Origin: Rhabditophanes sp. KR3021
Lineage: Eukaryota > Nematoda > Chromadorea > Rhabditida > Alloionematidae
Assembly (NCBI GenBank): GCA_963281155.1
Contig: CAUJLY010000006.1
Coordinates: forward strand, 3,596,001-3,660,000
Direction of reading: 5' to 3'
DNA length: 64,000 bases
Part shown: positions 23,554 to 36,396 of the stretch, in pieces
Position numbering within the stretch: the first letter of the stretch is position 1
Layout: the number at the start of each line of letters is the position of its first letter
Program-made: the position numbers and the translations under genes
The notes under the pieces: model-generated
Seen by the model: only the letters and a program-made list of their open reading frames with translations
Told to the model about the DNA's origin: nothing
Databases searched by the model: none

Positions 23554-26500
23554 ATGCTCGAGATTGTTCGAACCCTTGTTTTCTATGTGAATGGGCGGCG
23601 AATCGAAGAAAAAAATGTTGATCACAAGATGAATTTAGCAACCTATCTCAGGGAAAATCGTAAGTAAAACAAACGTTACTTTATATTAATAATATGTCTT
23701 TGAAGTCAAATTAACTGGAACAAAAATCGGATGCAACGAAGGGGGGTGTGGCGCATGCACAGTCATGTTATCTGATCAAGATCCAAAAACGGAAGACATA
23801 CGTCATTACTCAGTTAATGCATGCTTGACACCAGTTTGTAGTGTTTTTGGAAAGGCTGTAACTACAATTGAAGGAATTGGAAATTTCGGAAGAAAAATGC
23901 TGCATCCTATTCAAGAGCGCTTGGCAATGGCTCATGGTAGTCAGTGTGGATTTTGTACTCCTGGATTTGTGATGGCCATGTATGCGTTGTTGAGGAATAG
24001 TCCAAATCCCTCGATGAATGAAATTGATGAATCGATGCAAGGAAATTTATGCAGATGTACTGGATACAGACCAATCCTCGAGGCTTTTTATTCATTTGCT
24101 AATGATCAAAACAATAACTTGAAAATTACTGAGTCTTCGGCCTGCGGTATGGGAGATGCTTGCTGTAGAAACAAGAAGAAGGATGAAGGAGACATGTGTG
24201 ATCGCAAAGACATCTTCCAATTAACAACTTTCGATTCCAATGCTCCATACAACCAAAATCAAGAGCCTATCTTTCCCCCAGAGTTAAAATTGAAACAATA
24301 CCACAAGAAAGCTTTCAAACTGAAGACAGATGAATGTATCTGGTATCAACCAACAACAATTGACAAGCTAGTTCAATTGAAAGCTATGTATCCCTTCAGT
24401 AGGCTTATTTCTGGAAACTCCGAGGTTGCAATTGAGTTAAAGTTCAGATTCATTGAACTTCCCATTATTATCAATCCCAAGCAAATAGCTGAAATGAGAA
24501 ATTATTATTTAGACGACGATGGTGCTTATATGGGGACAAATTTGTCTTTGTCAGAAATTAAAGTTATCTTATCAAAGTGGATTGAAGAATTACCTCCTGT
24601 CAAAACACAGATCTTTCAAGCAGTCGTGAGCATGCTCCATTATTTTGCTGGAAAGCATGTCAGAAATACAGCATCTGTTGCTGGTAATATTGTGACAGCT
24701 TCACCGATTTCTGATTTGAATCCAGTTTGGATGGCAGCTGGAGCGTCCATTGAGTTGGTTTCAGAGAAAAGAGGAAGACGAATTGTCAAAATTGACGAAC
24801 ACTTCTTTGTCAGTTACAGAAAGACTATCATTGAAACTGATGAAATCATGATTGCGATTATAATTCCTTTTTCCACAAAAAACCAAATCTTCCAAGCTTT
24901 CAAACAAGCCCAAAGAAGAGAAGACGACATTGCTATTGTTACAGCAGCTTTATCTGTCGACGTTGACCCTGACACCAAAAATATCAACGATATCAAAATT
25001 TCCTTTGGTGGAATGGCTCCAGTAACTAAATTGGCCCTAAAAACAATGAAAGCGTTAAAAAACAGAACATGGACAAAGGATGTTACGGAGATTGCCTATA
25101 GTGAAATAAACAACGAATTTAAATTACCCATGGATGTTCCCGGAGGAATGAGCAGATATCGGATGTCGTTAACTTTGTCCTTCTTTTTCAAATTTTACGT
25201 TTATGTGTCAAAACAATTGACTGAACACCAATTTGACGACTATGGCGTAGAAAGTGCCTTGATTGAACCATCATTACCTCCATTTAAGACATCTCAAATT
25301 TATTTTGACGTTCCGAAACATCAACCTGATCACGATCCAGTCGGTAGACCATTGCAGCATGTGAGTGGAGAAAAGCATACCACGGGAGAAGCAATTTATT
25401 GTAGTGATGTAAAAATTGCTGATTGTCTTCACATGGCATTCTTGCTAGCTCCAGTGGCATCTGCACGAATTAATAGTGTTGATTATACTGAAGCCATGAA
25501 GCTTCCGGGAGTCAGAGCCTACTTTGATCGTAATGACATTGCACCAGGGACCAAAATTGGACATGGCGACACCCTTGTGTACGCAGAGGACGAAATTACC
25601 TACCATGGCCAACCGATTGCAGCTATTGTTGCCGAAGATCATGAAACTGCGAGAAAAGCTGTATCCAAGATTAAATTAGACTTTACAGTAAAGAAACCAA
25701 TTCTTACTATCGAGCAGGCAAAAGAAGCTGGCAGTGTTTTACACATCAGTGGAATGAATCTGTACAGTTCATATACTGAAAACAACAACCAGAGAATCTT
25801 CTTTGATTATGACAAGATAAAACGAAAGGTGACAGGAGTTGTCAAAATGGGGGGACAAGAACACTTCTATCTTGAAACACAACAATGCATTGCCATTCCA
25901 TTGGAAGATGATGAATTGGATATAATTTCTTCAACTCAATGTGTTAGTGATGTTCAAAGAGACGTCTGCACGGCTACCAAAATTCCCAGACATAAGCTTA
26001 ATGTAAGGGTTAGACGAATTGGCGGAGGATTTGGGGGGAAAGAATCAACAGGTGGTATGTTGGCAGCACCAGCAGCAATTGCAGCTCTCAAATTAAGACA
26101 ACCAGTCAAGTTGGTATTAGAAAGGTTTGATGATATGGCATTAACTGGAACCAGACATCCATTTAACTTTGAGTATACTGTTGCATTGGGAGACGACAAC
26201 AAATTAGAAAGCATGGATGTAACTTGTTTGTCCAATTGCGGATATACGGCAGATTTGAGTGGAGGTGTAATGGCTAGATGCATAGTTCACATGGACAATT
26301 CATACAAATGGGGTAATATTGATGTTCATGGAGTTTTATGCCAGACAAATACATCAAGTAATACGGCTTTCAGAGGTTTTGGAGGTCCTCAGGCTATGTT
26401 TGGAACTGAAACTATGCTTGTTCACTTGGCTGAAGAGTTTGGCTTAGATGTTGATGAACTGAGAGAACAAAATATGTACAAAGAAGGTCAAAAGACTCAC

Positions 26501-28644
26501 TTTGGAATGACTTTAAATCAGTGTAATGTCGAAAGATGTTGGTATGAATGCAAACAATTGGCAGATTACGCAAATAGAAAGAAATTAATTGAACAATTTA
26601 ATGAACATAGCCGATACAAGAAAAGAGGAATCTTTTTAACACCAACTAAATTTGCCATTGGCTTTGGTTTTAAACAATTAAACCAAGGTGCATGTTTGAT
26701 TCATATTTACCTTGATGGATCAGTTCTTGTTAGTCATGGAGCCATGGAAATGGGTCAAGGTAGGTGCTACTATTAAAAATTAAACTAAACAAATATTAAT
26801 ACTCCATATTGTGCTCTTCGGGTGCACAATTTGAAAAGTCTTTGAGAATGAGTTGAGCAACTTCCGAGTTTACTTGAGGGTTCACGTTTAATTCACAATT
26901 TATGAGTATATCTCCAGTGCAGCAATTGGTAATCTGGACCCGTTTTGCATTGATGAGTATGGCTTCGACGTTTTTGGCTATCGTCTCTGATTGGTATTCT
27001 TTCTTGACTACTATTAACTTCTTTCCTGCAGTTACAAGTTTGTTGGGGAACTTTTCCCTTTTGCCATAAACAAAGTCCCATTTGAGAGAAGAGTTGAAAG
27101 CTTGTCTGTGTTTAGAAATCCTTCCTTCAAATTTTACTGTCTGACCAACATATTTTATGATGTCTTGTTCATCTTCTAATTTCCATCCATTAGCAAGAAT
27201 AAGTAAACCCAGCACAATCTATGTTCCTTATCAACTTTAAATCCATCTAGATGTTTCTTGACTTTTACAGCTTTAGCCATTGCTTCTTCAGGAGTATCCT
27301 TGACTTGAATTAACTTTTCTGGCACGTCAATTCGGTCATTTTCACCCGTATCATAAAGTATTTTAGTAAGATATGATCCGATCAGTTCAATTGCTTTGTG
27401 GCCAAACATTCTTAGCAAATCATCATGAAGTGTTCCTAGCTGCAAATTGGTTGAAGTAGGATTCGAGATGATGAGACATCGTCCCATATTAAAGCTAATC
27501 CACGGGACAACTTTCACTATCTGACAATCAGTATCCCCTTCTTCTAAAGTAATTGAGTTATAATCGTAGTAATGTAAACCTACTATCTACAACATGCTTT
27601 GTTGCCCAAAAGAGAGACTCTTGTCATCACCACGACTTCTCTTAATGACTAGCGTTCAGCTAAACACAAAATTAAAAAATAATTAACTGCCAATCTAATA
27701 TGTTATGTTAATTGAACCAGGCTTGCACACAAAGATCCTTCAAATTACTGCAAGATGTCTTGATATCCCAATTGAAAAGATTCATATTCACGATACTGCG
27801 ACTGACAAAGTACCAAATGCTTCACCAACTGCTGCAAGTGTTGGAAGTGATCTGATCGGAATAGCCATTGAAAATGGGTGCAAGACAATTAATGAAAGAC
27901 TTGCCCCATTCAAAAAAGCTCACCCTGAAGATGGATGGGATAAATGGGTATCGGCTGCTTATGTTGAACGAATTTCTTTGAGTACAACCGGATTTGGTAT
28001 TATCACATCTGAAACAATTGACTTCTTTAATGGTAAAGGAGCCGAAGCTTTTGGTTATTGTGTTTACGGAACAGCTTGTGCTGAAGTAGAAATTGATTGT
28101 TTGACAGGGGATCATCACATAATTAGATCAGATATAGTAATGGATATTGGGGATTCACTAAATCCGGCCGTTGATATCGGTCAAATTGAAGGTGCTTTTA
28201 TTCAAGGATATGGATTATACACAATGGAAGAAATCAAAATGAGAAGCGACGGCGTACGTCATACCCGAGGTCCTGGCACATATAAAATTCCATCGGCTGA
28301 CGACGTACCCAGGCATTTTAATGTCAAATTACTCAAAGGTTCTTCTAACAATCGTGCTATCTTCTCATCAAAGGTATGTTTTTCATGTGAGTAAGTCATT
28401 TTAACAAACGTTATTATAGGCTGTCGGTGAACCTCCATTACATTTAGGATCCGTCGTCTTTTTTGCAATAAGAGAAGCTATCAAAGCATACAGGAAGGAA
28501 CATGGCGTCACAGGGTACTTTAGATTTGATTCGCCTGCAACTCCAGAGAGAATAAGAATGCATTGTTCAGACAAAATTACCAGTAAAATATACGAAGCAA
28601 CTGAAGGGTATGATAGTGTTGTACCATGGAATGTTGAGCTATAA
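23554..28644 (+). CDS. xdh-1: Xanthine dehydrogenase
   Basis: Four exons, 23554-23659, 23706-26759, 27721-28373 and 28420-28644, give 1345 residues, near the usual 1330. The order is two [2Fe-2S] domains (GCNEGGCGACT near 43; CGFCTPGF near 114 with CRCTG near 150), an FAD-binding domain, then the molybdopterin domains. Molybdenum-site motifs include GGGFGGKE and AFRGFGGPQ. The substrate-binding Glu815 and Arg893 and the catalytic Glu1275 (in AVGEPPL) are present, corresponding to bovine Glu802, Arg880 and Glu1261. This favours xanthine dehydrogenase over aldehyde oxidase. The enzyme oxidises hypoxanthine and xanthine to urate in the cytosol. The 961-nt second intron is unusually long and contains a decayed gene on the other strand. 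Confidence 0.95.
26796..27660 (-). pseudogene. Unrecognised gene remnant, antisense within an XDH intron
   Basis: A nearly continuous minus-strand reading frame without introns runs through the XDH intron. Reading from the 5' side, an open frame starting about 27655 is broken by a TAG near 27586, continues as IVGLHYYDYNSITLEEGD and ISFNMGRCLIISNP to about 27229, then needs a one-base frame change to continue (LGLLILANGWKLEDEQ) to the stop at 26796. The combined product would be about 285 residues. Its composition is that of a real protein, with no transmembrane segment. No family was recognised. The missing introns, stop and frameshift suggest a retrocopy or a gene in decay. A sequencing error at the frameshift is possible. 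Confidence 0.5.
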
Positions 28645-29899
28645 GCTAGTTAGTGATGATTGATATATCATTTAATTAAATTTTATAAAAACATATTTTC
28701 ATATAAGTAAAGTTACAATAAATGTGTGTATATTAATAACTAATCTATTTCCAATGTCTTCATATCAAACTATGATATCTGTTTCTTTTCAATTGAATAG
28801 TTTGTATAAATAACATTTGACGTTAGCACATATTGCATAAAGACTCCCGTCGTTTGTGCAATTCACCTTCAGCCGCTCCTTTGCTCTATCACCAACTGAT
28901 ATTTGAAGATTGATTACGAGTGTAACTTTTTTACGACTTTACGTTTTATTTCATTTTGCTTTATATTTTATATGTCGTCGTTTTGCTCATTTTTTAATTA
29001 TTTGATTTTTGTTGTTAAATATAGACCGTTCTTTATACTTTAATCCCTATATAAGTCATTTTTAATTTTTTATCACTAGTGTCAAGATGTCCTTCCATAC
29101 TTATTATTTTTATTATTCAGTATAGTTGTTCAAAATTGAGCTTGCTTAACGGTACATTGTTCGCATTATATCTAATTCAATATCATTGGATTTAATCAAA
29201 GAGTGTATACATAGCAATTTTTTAAGTTGATTGTGTGCACTAAAATATTAGTTAAATAGTCATTTAAAGACTCCAATCATTATCTAATCTTCGGGAAAAA
29301 TTGCGATGGAGAGCACACACAAAACTTTATACTTTCTGACTATCTTATCATTCTAATGATAGTTCCTGTTAATTCTATTTCGTAGAATTATAAAAAATTC
29401 CTTTATTATATTACATTATTTAAATCATAGAAGGTTACGTGCAAATATCATGTTTCTTCACATGCTCATACATACTCCTCTTCCATCTGTCGATGCCACT
29501 CTTCATTGGAACGACATGTAAACATTTTCCCAACAATACCAGCATCGTCAATCCCATTTCTTAAACTTTAAAATTGCGTAATAAATATGCATTTTTGTTA
29601 GTTGGTGCAATTTTGAACATGGCAACATCATAATTGAAGGGTTATTACTTTTAAATCTACTTTAGATTACTTAACTCTTAATCATTTAGCATATTTAACC
29701 ACATTGTCACTTAAGCCATTCCAATTTTGCGAGCAAAAAAAGATGTCTCTGACTGTGTGCAAAAAAGTAGTTGCGTCATCCAATGTTTCATCAAATAATA
29801 TGAACTTTCCGAGGAGATTTATTGATTCTTTGTATTTTATATTTGTTAATAGTAACACCTTTAATCATTTAGCATATTTTCAGATATATTCATTCCAAC
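28645..29899. other. Intergenic spacer and 5' region of the phosphate carrier
   Basis: AT-rich DNA without a recognisable gene. Its end contains a 70-codon ORF (29704-29916) overlapping the carrier's first exon in another frame, judged to be chance. Confidence 0.5.
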
Positions 29900-31371
29900 A
29901 TGGTCGGCATTGTTGAACAAGCTTCTGAATTAATCAAGTCTAATCCATTCTCCAACCCAATGCCTCGCATTGCTGAATGCTCCACAGCTAAAGGTAATTA
30001 TAAAAACATAAATAACGAGACGATTGTAATCAATCGCACATACATTTTAAATACATTTTATTTGCTCTAACACACAAGAATTGAGTTAGTTTATTGGTCT
30101 GATTATGCAATATTTACTATTGATAAATTAACTATCCATTTGCCACGTTTACAACGCGTTTAGTGTTTGATACACATTGATGAGTCAAAAAGATGACGTC
30201 TGAAACGGTTGATAAAATTTCTTTTTTAAATACAAGATCTATACATGGGACACCTAATTTTTACGGCGGGTGGATAGTTATTATCAGTTGCTGGATTTAC
30301 TTATATTTCTATGTTTTCCTACCACTAATTGAGGGCTTCTATGAAATGTTTATGTATCAGGATGCAACAAAAATTTACCATATGAGTATACATTTAATTG
30401 ACCCCATCGTTTCTTCAATTATAGCTGCCGGAACTCCCGAGATGGTTGAAGCTGGAACTGCTAAGTTCTACGCCCTCTGTGGACTCGGAGGAGTATTGTC
30501 TTGTGGAATCACCCACACAGCCATCGTTCCTCTTGATTTAATCAAATGCCGTATCCAAGTGAACCCAGAAAAATACAAGGGCATTGTCAGTGGATTCAGA
30601 ACCACCGTCAGTGAGGAAGGATTCCGTGCTCTTGGAAAAGGATGGGCCCCAACTTTGATCGGATACTCGATGCAAGGACTTGGAAAATTCGGATTTTACG
30701 AACTTTTCAAGAATGTCTACGCTGACATGTTAGGAGAAGAAAAAGCTTATCTTTACAGAACTGGACTTTACTTAGCTGCTTCAGCTTCTGCTGAATTCTT
30801 TGCTGATATGCTCCTTGCCCCAATGGAAGCCACAAAGGTCAGAATCCAAACCTCCCCAGGTGCTCCACCAACACTCCGCGGATGCGCCCCAATGATCATG
30901 AAGAACGAAGGTCTCGGTGGATTCTACAAGGGTCTCCCACCACTCTGGATGAGACAAATTCCATACACCATGATGAAATTCGCCTGTTTCGAAAAGACCG
31001 TCGAACTCCTCTACAAACACGTAGTCCCAAAACCAAGAGCCGAATGCAACAAGACCGAACAATTGGGAGTCACCTTCGTCGCCGGTTACATTGCTGGAGT
31101 CTTCTGCGCCGTTGTCTCCCACCCAGCCGATACCGTTGTTTCAAAGCTTAACCAAGACTCCACCGCCTCAGCTGGAGCCATCCTCAAGAAACTTGGATTT
31201 GCCGGAGTATGGAAGGGACTTACCCCACGTATCATCATGATCGGAACCTTAACCGCCCTCCAATGGTTCATCTACGATACCGTCAAGGTAGCCTTCAACC
31301 TCCCACGTCCACCACCACCAACTATGCCAGAATCTCTCAAGAAGAAACTCGAAGCTGCTGGACAACTCTAA
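29900..31371 (+). CDS. Mitochondrial phosphate carrier (SLC25A3)
   Basis: Two exons, 29900-29993 and 30425-31371, give 346 residues. Three mitochondrial-carrier repeats are visible, each with its signature: PLDLIKCR, PMEATKVR and PADTVVSK. FAD-independent, six-helix transport proteins of this subtype import inorganic phosphate with protons across the inner mitochondrial membrane for ATP synthesis. The short N-terminal exon (MVGIVEQASELIKSNPFS) replaces the usual presequence and joins in phase through a 431-nt intron. The second exon has strongly biased, C-ending codons, in keeping with high expression. The intron contains an in-frame alternative start discussed as a finding. Carrier subtype is judged from similarity around FYALCGLGG, GITHTAIVPLDL and GKFGFYE. 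Confidence 0.95.
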
Positions 31372-31667
31372 ATTAAAAGATTTGAGAACACTTCTCTATA
31401 GTTGTTAGACTTTTTACTTTACACAAATAAATTCACCTATAGAGTTATAATCATTGTCCAAGATTTTATTATTTGATTAGATAAATTATATGCCTATTAC
31501 TGAACTTCTTTTTATTTTTAAATAAGACTTCCCATAATGGAGTAATAAACTAGACATTCAGTTTAATGTAAACTAAACGCTATTGAAGGCAGCATGTTTG
31601 GAGTATCGTTTCTTTGTAGCATTATTTTCGAATTTATGTCCCTGTTCAACCAAATATTAACCTTTGT

Positions 31668-34600
31668 ATGTCCATTATAGACTTAGTTGATGGAAACAAC
31701 TCCATACTTACAACAACAATGGATCCAGGAAAGTCACCGCAAGTAAATTCAATCTCAGAGATACCACGTTTATTGTTTGATAAGTCCGCAATATGCCAAC
31801 TCGTGAAGTACAGAGTATCAAACTTTATATGGACAAAGATAGCTCTTGATATTGTGATTGGGATAGTTCTGTCCCAAACCGCCGTAACAAACAACATGTT
31901 TTATTGGCTATCTGACAACTTGACCTTAGCATGCGACAAACTGGATCTTTTACTTGATCTGTTCCTTGAAAGACCAATGGGATTGAAATTTAATGAACAT
32001 TTGAATGGAATCTTAAATCAATTCTTCAAATATCACGTCGTGTTATGCAAGGTGTATCTTGGGATATTTGATCCAACCCTAATAACCAACCTATTTGTTA
32101 CCTCTTGCTATTTTGGAAGCACTATGTTTGTTGCTTTCCTACATGACTTTATCGCTTTATTGACTGTTCACATCCAATGCTTTTACATCTATGCTATGAG
32201 GTATGTTTTAATAATATCAAAAAGAAATAAAAAAAAGATGCATGATAAGACGCTATCTATGTTGACAATGGTGCCCTTTTGTATGAAGCAACCCTGATTT
32301 AAAGATAGGGAGACGGCTTGTTTTTGGTACTAGTAGCTTATTATATTAATAGTTTTAGTCTGCTGTGTGTTGACTAGATTTGTGTATACTCCTTGCTAAT
32401 ATGGATCTTCTAGAAACCAGTAGTTTAGTCTTTAAAAAGTCAGAAGCTCCCTCTGATTACGGATCATCCAAGAGATCATTTATAACTTCGAAAGTGCCTA
32501 ATGCGCCCCTAACTTTCCAAAATACTTCTGTATTTTTTGAAAAGAACCACAAATGCATTCTTAACAACGTTTATGGTTCAATTGAACCAGGCCAATTGGT
32601 AGCTTTAATGGGATCAAGGTAAGTATTATTGCTTAATTTGAATTAATTATATTATTTATATATTCTAGTGGAGCTGGGAAAACTACCTTACTGAACAGTT
32701 TGATGCATCGAAATTTGAAAGGATTGATTGTTCAAGGAGATATTCTTGTGGACGGAACTTGTATTGGAGGAGATATTTCCCAAATGTGTGGATACGTTCA
32801 GCAAGATGAATTGTTTTTGCCAACTCTTACAGTTAAGGAGCATTTGACTATTCAAGCCAGACTTCGATTACCCGATTTTGATGAAATTAAGCAGCAGTCG
32901 CGTGTAAATGGCGTGATGAGAGAATTAGGGTTGCTAAAATGTCAAAACACTTGTATTGGATCAGCCAACTCTAAGAAAGGAATTTCTGGAGGAGAAGCTA
33001 AACGTCTAGCATTTGCAAGTGAACTACTCAACAATCCATCTATCCTGTTCTGCGACGAACCCACTACCGGGCTTGATTCTTTCATGGCTGAGAGTGTTGT
33101 GTCAACGTTAAAAAAACTTACTGAAAATGGAAGAACAGTAATTTGTACCATCCATCAGCCAGCTTCCCAAATCTACTTTATGTTTGATAAGGTGTACTTC
33201 TTAGCAAATGGTAGAACTGCTTATTTTGGATCACCGTTAGATGCAGTTACCCACTTTAAGACATTAGGACATGCGTGTCCAGACAACTATAATCCAGCCG
33301 ACATGATTATCGAAAAATTAGCTCTTATACCGGGTGAAGATCAAATGAAGCGTACCAGAGAAATTGACGATATTTGTGATGCATTCTATGAATCGGAAGA
33401 AAGTAAAAAGTTAATTGCTAGAATTGAAGCCACTGAGTGTACACATTTTGAGGTGCCAAGAAGAAAGATTGCCAATACCAGAATTCAAATTGCAACTCTG
33501 TTTCAACGATCAATCATTGACACATGGAGAAATCCCCACTTGGCTAAGGCAAAGTTGTCCCAAAAATTGCTTATGGGTTTTTTCATTGGTTTTTTGTATT
33601 TTCAAATCAACTTTGATGGAATCGGTATTGATAATGTGAATGGAGGTTTATATTACATCATTGCTGAACTCACATATTCAACAATCTTTGGCATCATTGC
33701 CTGTCTTCCATCAGAATACAATTTGCTAGTTCGGGAACATCATGACGGTTTGTATTCAGTATTCAGTTACTATGTTGCTCGTTGTTTAGCTTATGTTCCA
33801 CTATTTACAATTGATGGATTTGTCATGGTTACTGCTGCCTATTGGCTCATGGGATTAGCTCCAACTGCTTCCAATTTTATTTGGGCTGTTATCATTCAAT
33901 TGTTGGTTGAGCAATGTTCCTCTGCATTTGGAATCTTTTTAAGTACCTGTTCTCCGTCTTATGGATTTGCTGTTTCGATTGCTGGGCCTCTGATTACAGT
34001 TTTGACAATTACTGGAGGTCTATTTGCAAATGTTTCCACCTTACCAGCGTATGCCGCCTGGTTATCTTACATTTCTTGGTTCAAACATGGTTTTGAGGCT
34101 TTGGCAATTAACCAATGGACAGGAGCTGCAGCCTTGAACAATGGATGTATCAGTGAAAAGTGTATCACGCCAGTACAAATTTTGAGCTCTTATTCCTTCG
34201 ACATCAATAATTTTGCTACTGATATAGCCATGTTAATTTTCCTTATGTTTGCCTTTTATATTATTGGATTCTTTGGACTCATTTATAGAGTCAACAAATC
34301 TAGATAGTTTCTTTTATAAAGCATCTTTTTTAAATATTATTTATCATGTCAAAACTGTTTCATTAATATGATTATCATCGTGATTGTTTAGGTTGTCGCA
34401 ATTTGCAATCATGTCATGTGGAGCTTTTTGGAGATACTTTCGAGGGAAAAAACACAATCCATTGAGGAATAGGGTTGACAATGTGTTGTTGAATAAACAG
34501 CAAGTTTATGTTATCACAATCGTATCCATATTTTTTGTTTTTACCAGTCCTACTGTCATAGCCTATTATTTGGTTTTTGCTTTGGTAAGTAAAATTAACA

Positions 34601-34711
34601 AGGAATTGTTTCTTTTATTAACGTGTTATGATATACTTTTAGTTGTGGAAAACAATATACTATTCCTTAAAAGTATTACAATATTTATCAATGTGGCAGT
34701 CAAAATATTGA
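31668..34711 (+). CDS. PIG-Q/GPI1, GPI-GlcNAc transferase subunit, split around a nested gene
   Basis: Three exons, 31668-32200, 34392-34584 and 34643-34711, give 264 residues. The first encodes GPI1-domain blocks such as LERPMGLKFNEHLNGIL, DFIALLTVHIQCFYIYA. The second continues in phase (ag|g at the junction) with RYFRGKKHNPLRNRVD and PTVIAYYLVFAL, both diagnostic of PIG-Q; the third adds a short tail. PIG-Q is part of the endoplasmic reticulum complex that puts N-acetylglucosamine on phosphatidylinositol, the first step of GPI anchor synthesis. The protein is shorter than the human one at the N-terminus. The start is uncertain: an acceptor-like TTATAG sits at 31675-31680, so translation may begin at the ATG at 31719, or upstream exons may exist. 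The 2.19-kb first intron contains the ABCG gene. Confidence 0.85.
32401..34307 (+). CDS. ABCG-family half transporter (White/ABCG type), nested in PIG-Q intron
   Basis: Two exons, 32401-32618 and 32669-34307, give 618 residues. The order is the reverse one of ABCG proteins: nucleotide-binding domain first, then six membrane helices. Walker A (GSSGAGKTT) spans the splice junction near residues 71-79; the signature is SGGEAKRL near 177 and Walker B is LFCDEPTTGLDS near 200. The H-loop follows as CTIHQPAS. Transmembrane segments occupy about residues 365-615. Half transporters of this type dimerise and export lipids, sterols or pigment precursors; the substrate cannot be told. The whole gene lies inside the first intron of PIG-Q on the same strand, with its own start and stop codons, so it needs separate transcription or separate splicing. 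Confidence 0.92.
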
Positions 34712-35109
34712 AGTTAATAATCAAATTTCACAATTGTAATATATTTAGCAGACCCAAACTTTCTTAATAGTAAAGTATACTTGGCAGCAAGTGTTATAAT
34801 ATCTGTGAAAATATAGTAATCAAATTTGATATTATTTATAAGTAGTACTTTGTGTGTTTATTTTATTTATTAGATTTAATATTGTCCCAGCACAAATGGT
34901 AAATAATTACAACTTGGTGGACTGTATATTCGTAACGAAGTACGTGGTAGTATCACAATAAAATACAATTTGATGTGTCAAATAATTTGTTTTAAACTTT
35001 AAGTTGGTCTATTCTAAAGTATTTATTAGTTGTTATTTTTGTTATTTTGCCACTAGAATTGTAATAAACAACGTTAACACGTAAAATATTAAAGATCAAA
35101 CAATTTGTT
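34712..35109. other. Spacer upstream of coiled-coil gene
   Basis: AT-rich. From about 34959 it shows recognisable similarity to 38215-38360, the region in front of the decayed duplicate, so it was part of the duplicated block. Confidence 0.5.
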
Positions 35110-36396
35110 ATGGACCCTAACAAAAGAATGAGCCACGCGTCAGAATTAGAAAGTGCGAAAATTCAGGCTGCCGAATTATCTGCTCAGCTTAGAGAATTAA
35201 CGGTGGAACTTTCAACGCAGTCCAAACGATTCAGAGATCAGCTTAAAACCTTAGAATGTGAAAACACTGCCCTACATTCTAAGGCAAATGATTTAAGTTA
35301 TTGGCACAGTCTTTCAAGTAACGAAAACGTCCAGCTAAAAGAGCAAGTTGATAATTTGTCAGCGGAATTGGGAAGTGTGAAATTAAATGTTTCACAATTA
35401 ACTGCCCAAAACATTGAACTTAAAACGTTAGGCTCCGAGTACGAAAAGAAAATTAAGGAACTGTTGGAGCGTTGCTGTCAATTGACTATGAAACCAGCTG
35501 GACATGCAACTGGTGTTGATGCATACTTGCAAACGGAAGAAAATACTTTTGACGAAAATCAGTCTGATAGAATAAATGAAATTGAAATAACTTTGCACGA
35601 GTTTAGGGAAAAGTTTTATGAATCACAAAAAGAGAACGAAGAAACGACTGCAAATTTAAATGCTCTTAAAAACCAATCCCAAGAAATTGAAGCTGAAAAG
35701 AAAGCACTTGAATTTCAATTGTCTTTACTAACAAATGATGTTAATATGATTAGCCAAAGTTATGACTTGCAAATTAAATCGAAGTTTGATAATAAAAACG
35801 TTACAGAAAATGGTTTCGAGGATCATAATGAAATTCCCTTCAAGTTAAAGAATGTGAATACGCTTCCCTCCAAAAATATTATCTGTAACGACAAAGTACC
35901 AACATCCGAAGAAGAAAAGAGTAATGTATGCTCTCAAGTATCTGAAAATATCATAACGGTTGATGGTAATTTAAAGGAAACTGACCCAACTGACAATATA
36001 CCTACATCAAATCAAGATTTTGAATTTGATAATGGCGTTGAGCCGGTATACTTATCACCTGAATTACAAGAAAAAGTTAATAAAGACAACGACATCAAAT
36101 GTTACATTAAAAGACAACAGGAAAGACTTGAACATCTTGAGCTCGAGAATGACTCAATGCATGAATTGTATCAACTCTTATTTTGCAAGATGAGATCCGA
36201 ATTGATTGCCGAAAAGAAAAAGAACCAAAGCAGTATGGATGAATCAAATGACGAAAAAGTTGACATATTTGCTCGAGTTTCACCTCCTCCGAAAGCGTTA
36301 GCAACAAAAAGACATTCTATAAGCGATGAAAGCAGTCTATCCAGTTTTGTTATGATTGGGCCCAGCGACTATTCTGGGAAAGTAACAATTATCTGA
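35110..36396 (+). CDS. Coiled-coil protein, unrecognised
   Basis: A single exon of 428 residues. Residues 1-130 form a long heptad-rich coiled coil (for example ESAKIQAAELSAQLRELTVE), residues 150-215 another. Residues 240-320 are acidic and low in complexity, and a short helix follows near 335-380 (RQQERLEHLELENDSM). The C-terminal tail is Ser-rich and ends DYSGKVTII; that final stretch is the only tail part still visible in the decayed copy at 38.8 kb, so it was probably under selection or recently copied. No transmembrane segment or signal peptide is seen. The general look is that of a cytoskeletal or trafficking adaptor, but no family was recognised. Confidence 0.75.
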   Translation: MDPNKRMSHASELESAKIQAAELSAQLRELTVELSTQSKRFRDQLKTLECENTALHSKANDLSYWHSLSSNENVQLKEQVDNLSAELGSVKLNVSQLTAQNIELKTLGSEYEKKIKELLERCCQLTMKPAGHATGVDAYLQTEENTFDENQSDRINEIEITLHEFREKFYESQKENEETTANLNALKNQSQEIEAEKKALEFQLSLLTNDVNMISQSYDLQIKSKFDNKNVTENGFEDHNEIPFKLKNVNTLPSKNIICNDKVPTSEEEKSNVCSQVSENIITVDGNLKETDPTDNIPTSNQDFEFDNGVEPVYLSPELQEKVNKDNDIKCYIKRQQERLEHLELENDSMHELYQLLFCKMRSELIAEKKKNQSSMDESNDEKVDIFARVSPPPKALATKRHSISDESSLSSFVMIGPSDYSGKVTII

